DNA from: Anderseniella sp963700895
GTDB taxonomy: Bacteria > Pseudomonadota > Alphaproteobacteria > Rhizobiales > Aestuariivirgaceae
Length of the DNA stretch: 64,000 bases
Direction: 5' to 3'
NCBI GenBank assembly: GCA_963700895.1
Contig: CAVOZI010000010.1
Location: forward strand, 1-64,000
The position numbers were made by a program, and so were the translations under genes. The notes beneath the pieces are model-generated. The model was not told the origin of the DNA. It searched no databases and saw nothing but the letters and a program-made list of their open reading frames with translations. Below, piece after piece: positions 61,852 through 64,000 of this stretch; within the stretch, counting starts at the first letter, position 1, and each line of letters starts with the position of its first letter.

Positions 61852-61971
61852 ATGTCCGAGCCCGCCCTGAGCAACGATCTGCAAGAGTCGTTTCAGATGG
61901 ACCACGTGCCGGGAGCGCGGCCAGGCCTAGCCCCGGCAATACCCGGTCAGCCCATCCGTGATAGCCGCTGA
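61852..61971 (+). CDS. Possible 39-residue small protein
   Basis: An ATG at 61852 with GAGATAGG ending about five bases upstream opens a 39-codon frame (MSEPALSNDLQESFQMDHVP at the N-terminus) ending in TGA 61969-61971. It follows an AT-rich dyad that could be its promoter or operator. There is no family and no other evidence for expression. Confidence 0.25.
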   Translation: MSEPALSNDLQESFQMDHVPGARPGLAPAIPGQPIRDSR

Positions 61972-62007
61972 TGTCCATGCACCCGTATCGTGCACTGGAG
62001 TTTCTCA

Positions 62008-62514
62008 TCACCGGGCCGGCCGCTGTGCCCGGTCGCGCAGGATGTCCAGCACAACCCGGCGGCGGCGACCGGCGGCCCGCCGCTGGTAGCCTGCAAGGCT
62101 TGAGAGCTTGCGGGAGAGCCTGTCGAGCCGGTCATTGCCGGCCAGGCAAACCGTGACGGCATCCGGGTCTCCTTCATCGCGGCTGGCGTTGCCGGGCCCG
62201 TCGTCCAGGGACAGGCCGGTTCCCGGCTGACAGTCCTGGTCAAGCCCTGCTGCCTCCAGCATCTCCTGCCACAGCGTCTGCTGGACCCGGCGAATGTCCT
62301 CGACATGGGCCTGCAGCTCGGCAAGTTCATCGAGACAGTCCGGAACAGCTCCAGTTATCGCGTCCCGGGCAAAGGCGTCGCGCAATTGCTGCACCCGGGG
62401 AGACGGGCCGGCCGACGAGCCGATCCGGGTGAACAGTCCGTGGGTGCGGGCGTTGAGGCGAGCCCCGAGACGGTCTGCAGCCGGAGATGGCCTGTTGCTG
62501 TCAGCCGCTTTCAT
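62008..62514 (-). CDS. Hypothetical protein with N-(A/R)-x-HG-L motif, second of a pair
   Basis: This 168-residue hydrophilic protein carries LNARTHGLFTRIG near the N-terminus, which resembles the NALKHGL motif of widespread small hypothetical proteins. It has a central helical region (ELQAHVEDIRRVQQTLWQEMLEAAG) and a basic C-terminus (YQRRAAGRRRRVVLDILRDR). Function is unknown. The start ATG 62514 overlaps the 3' end of the upstream gene (62511) by four bases, so the two are translationally coupled. The basic tail suggests nucleic-acid contact, but that is speculation. Confidence 0.6.
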   Translation of the reverse strand: MKAADSNRPSPAADRLGARLNARTHGLFTRIGSSAGPSPRVQQLRDAFARDAITGAVPDCLDELAELQAHVEDIRRVQQTLWQEMLEAAGLDQDCQPGTGLSLDDGPGNASRDEGDPDAVTVCLAGNDRLDRLSRKLSSLAGYQRRAAGRRRRVVLDILRDRAQRPAR

Positions 62515-63425
62515 TGGAGACCCGATGCCCTGGTATTTGCCGCTGGCTGGCAGGCTTTTGCCGAGTTCGACAGGGCCGTGTTGGATGATGCCGAACGAGC
62601 CAATGCCGTGTCCACAACCGCAGTATTGGCCCGCGCCATGCCAACCCCGGCCAAGGCGGGTCTGAGCCCATTCGCTGCAGCCGTATTGGCGGCGATTGAA
62701 GAGTTGGAGGCAGCCAGGTTGGCGGTCATGGTCGTGTTGGCGTCTGGCCGCACAGTCAGAATCCCGGCAGCCGTCGGGCACGGGATCTCCGCTATGGCCT
62801 CATTGCTTCGCTGCTGCAACAACATCGCCTTTGCCTGACCGATGAACACATAGTCCTTGAACAGGGCCTGTCGCTGCCGTTCGCACAGATGGGTCATTTG
62901 CTCAAGCCGGGTGTAACTCGCCATTACCCTGTCGATGGCAAGGGCATGCAACCCGGCCCAGGAGAGCTGATTCATATCCATCAGCACGTTTTCAATGACG
63001 TCGGCTGCTGCCTGGTCACCCGCCAAGGCGTTCAGCATCATGACGATAGCCATTGCCTTTGCCTCGCCGAGGGTTTCAATCTTCAAGTCATTGTGGTGTT
63101 TGTTCGCAAACAGGATGACCGACAATTCCTCGCTGCCGACCTCAATCAGGGCCCGTTGGACAAGGTCGACCTGCGCCTGTCGCAAACGCCGGATCTGCCA
63201 CGTGTTGTAGACCACATCCTCGATGTAATGAGCCTCCAGCACGCTTTCGGGCCTGAGTTCGTTGAACAGTTCGCGCTGCAGCATCGTGTAGTGCTCGTCC
63301 GGCTCCGTCGTCAGCACCGGCGGACTGGCAAGGCAAGGAAGATAGCGGTCCAGGTAATCAGCGCCCGATCCGGGCCCCAGCACCGATTGACCAGATATGG
63401 TCTGCTTTGGATTGTTGGTATTCAT
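62511..63425 (-). CDS. Hypothetical helical protein with low-complexity tail, first of a pair
   Basis: This 304-residue protein is mostly helical up to about residue 220 (YTMLQRELFNELRPESVLEA, YNTWQIRRLRQAQVDLVQRAL, LCERQRQALFKDYVFIGQAKAML). It ends in an Ala/Asn/Ser/Thr-rich tail of about 75 residues. The E-x-L-x-E...W-x-(I/L)-RR-x-R pattern is reminiscent of hypothetical proteins that also carry an NALKHGL motif, which here lies in the next gene. AGGAG lies six bases before ATG 63425. The operon pair has no recognised neighbours. Function is unknown. Confidence 0.65.
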   Translation of the reverse strand: MNTNNPKQTISGQSVLGPGSGADYLDRYLPCLASPPVLTTEPDEHYTMLQRELFNELRPESVLEAHYIEDVVYNTWQIRRLRQAQVDLVQRALIEVGSEELSVILFANKHHNDLKIETLGEAKAMAIVMMLNALAGDQAAADVIENVLMDMNQLSWAGLHALAIDRVMASYTRLEQMTHLCERQRQALFKDYVFIGQAKAMLLQQRSNEAIAEIPCPTAAGILTVRPDANTTMTANLAASNSSIAANTAAANGLRPALAGVGMARANTAVVDTALARSASSNTALSNSAKACQPAANTRASGLQ

Positions 63426-64000
63426 ATGCACTCCTGTAATTGTTTTCGGCAATAGGCCGCACAGAAAGGTCTGACGCCCTGCCTGACAGTGGTATTTAGT
63501 GATCTCGACGGTTCCAGCATCCGTCTCGCTCGGGAATGCGTTGCCAAACGCATCCTGTGCCGTTTTGCGCGCCGCAACCGGGGCTGACAGCCGGTATCGC
63601 CGTCACAGTGCACGTGTCCACAAGGGGCAGGATCGGCCGAGCAGGCGCCTGCAGCAATGGCGTCGATGCACGCAGCGCTTTCACAAGGGCATGATGGGCG
63701 CGCCGGGCAGATCACAGCCCTGCCCTGAACATCCCGCAGGGGGCCGGTAGTGCGCCGATCACTGTCGCGTCCGGCCCAGCCGGGCATGGCCGAGGCAGGC
63801 CAGACAGTTCCTCTAGCCTGATTGCAACCGGGGTGCCGCCTGGTCATGAACCCGATGTCAGCCGACATCCAGTGGCGCCGTGTTGGCCCCAGTGATTTCT
63901 GCTGCCACCGTGAGGAAAGCAGAGGGACTGGTTGACGATGGATAGAAGCGCGAGGCTACAACGGGTGGCATGCAATGCACTTCTGCAAACGCCTCGTTGC
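63426..64000. other. Terminal stretch without a recognised gene
   Basis: In these 575 bases I see no conserved coding pattern. Longer open frames on both strands are Cys/Arg/Pro-rich and look random. At 63938 an ATG opens a frame that runs off the end of the window (MDRSARLQRVACNALL...). It could be the start of a gene, but 21 codons are too few to judge. Confidence 0.4.

Larger units (their letters stand above)
61699..62007. other. Intergenic region with an AT-rich dyad
   Basis: This 309-base gap separates cytochrome c from the convergent unknown pair. It contains a GC-rich imperfect hairpin (GCGCCCCT 61742-61749 with AGGGGTGC 61763-61770) and the dyad ATACAAT-CTATA-ATTGTAT at 61798-61816, an unusually AT-rich spot. 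A possible small ORF follows the dyad (61852-61971). Confidence 0.45.

Overview
The window looks like chromosome from a GC-rich alphaproteobacterium, probably a free-living Hyphomicrobiales- or Rhodobacterales-type heterotroph. I infer this from gene content (CysD plus fused CysNC, a cysteine-free L32, MttB-family methyltransferases, DoeA, aconitase X, IlvD/Edd sugar-acid dehydratases) and from uniformly GC-rich codon use. I cannot name a species, and I saw no rRNA, tRNA or CRISPR.

Layout. 0-1.1 kb: a complete IS30-family element. 1.1-7 kb: housekeeping genes (DUF924 protein, rpmF, cytochrome b561, mtgA, ispA, ispG), with a perfect 17-bp inverted repeat between cytochrome b561 and mtgA. 7-26 kb: an amino-acid, osmolyte and amine catabolism region. 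It holds an EutA-like Asp/Glu racemase-family enzyme, a guanidino ureohydrolase, an acyl-CoA synthetase, a DoeA-like ectoine hydrolase, and a tight five-gene operon (DauA-like dehydrogenase, AruI-like ThDP decarboxylase, HAD hydrolase, aconitase X large and small subunits). An MttB-family methyltransferase, the sulfate-activation operon cysD-cysNC with an ornithine-cyclodeaminase-family gene, and a hotdog/ammonia-lyase fusion follow. 26-32.5 kb: a Popeye-domain membrane protein and a sugar-acid operon (DenD-like, IlvD/Edd, SMP-30, Gfo/Idh) with a divergent SDR. 32.5-40 kb: an ABC exporter, a LeuB-like dehydrogenase, a TadG-like protein and a large hybrid histidine kinase. 40-44.5 kb: HPr-kinase-like, PqqD-like and lasso-B2-like genes with a convergent ABC exporter and a YdcF-like protein, but no visible lasso cyclase or precursor. 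44.7-54.3 kb: a giant VCBS/PA14/RTX protein gene broken by an insertion sequence and two frameshifts. 54.4-59.4 kb: wecB and an exopolysaccharide-type operon. 59.5-64 kb: nitroreductase, small proteins, cytochrome c and an unrecognised gene pair.

Main points of interest. (1) The giant RTX gene can be rebuilt. Removing a 1,864-bp IS4-superfamily element plus one copy of a 5-bp repeat joins MSTITGDANP... to ...WANDNILDG in frame. The late frameshift is exactly a 2-nt loss, because a 162-nt super-repeat shortens to 160 nt there. (2) The aromatic-lyase-like gene at 24-26 kb is fused to a hotdog thioesterase-like domain and lacks the Ser of the Ala-Ser-Gly triad that forms the MIO cofactor. (3) The DauA/AruI/HAD/AcnX operon suggests an uncharacterised catabolic route. 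(4) The lasso-like maturation genes have no visible substrate or cyclase.
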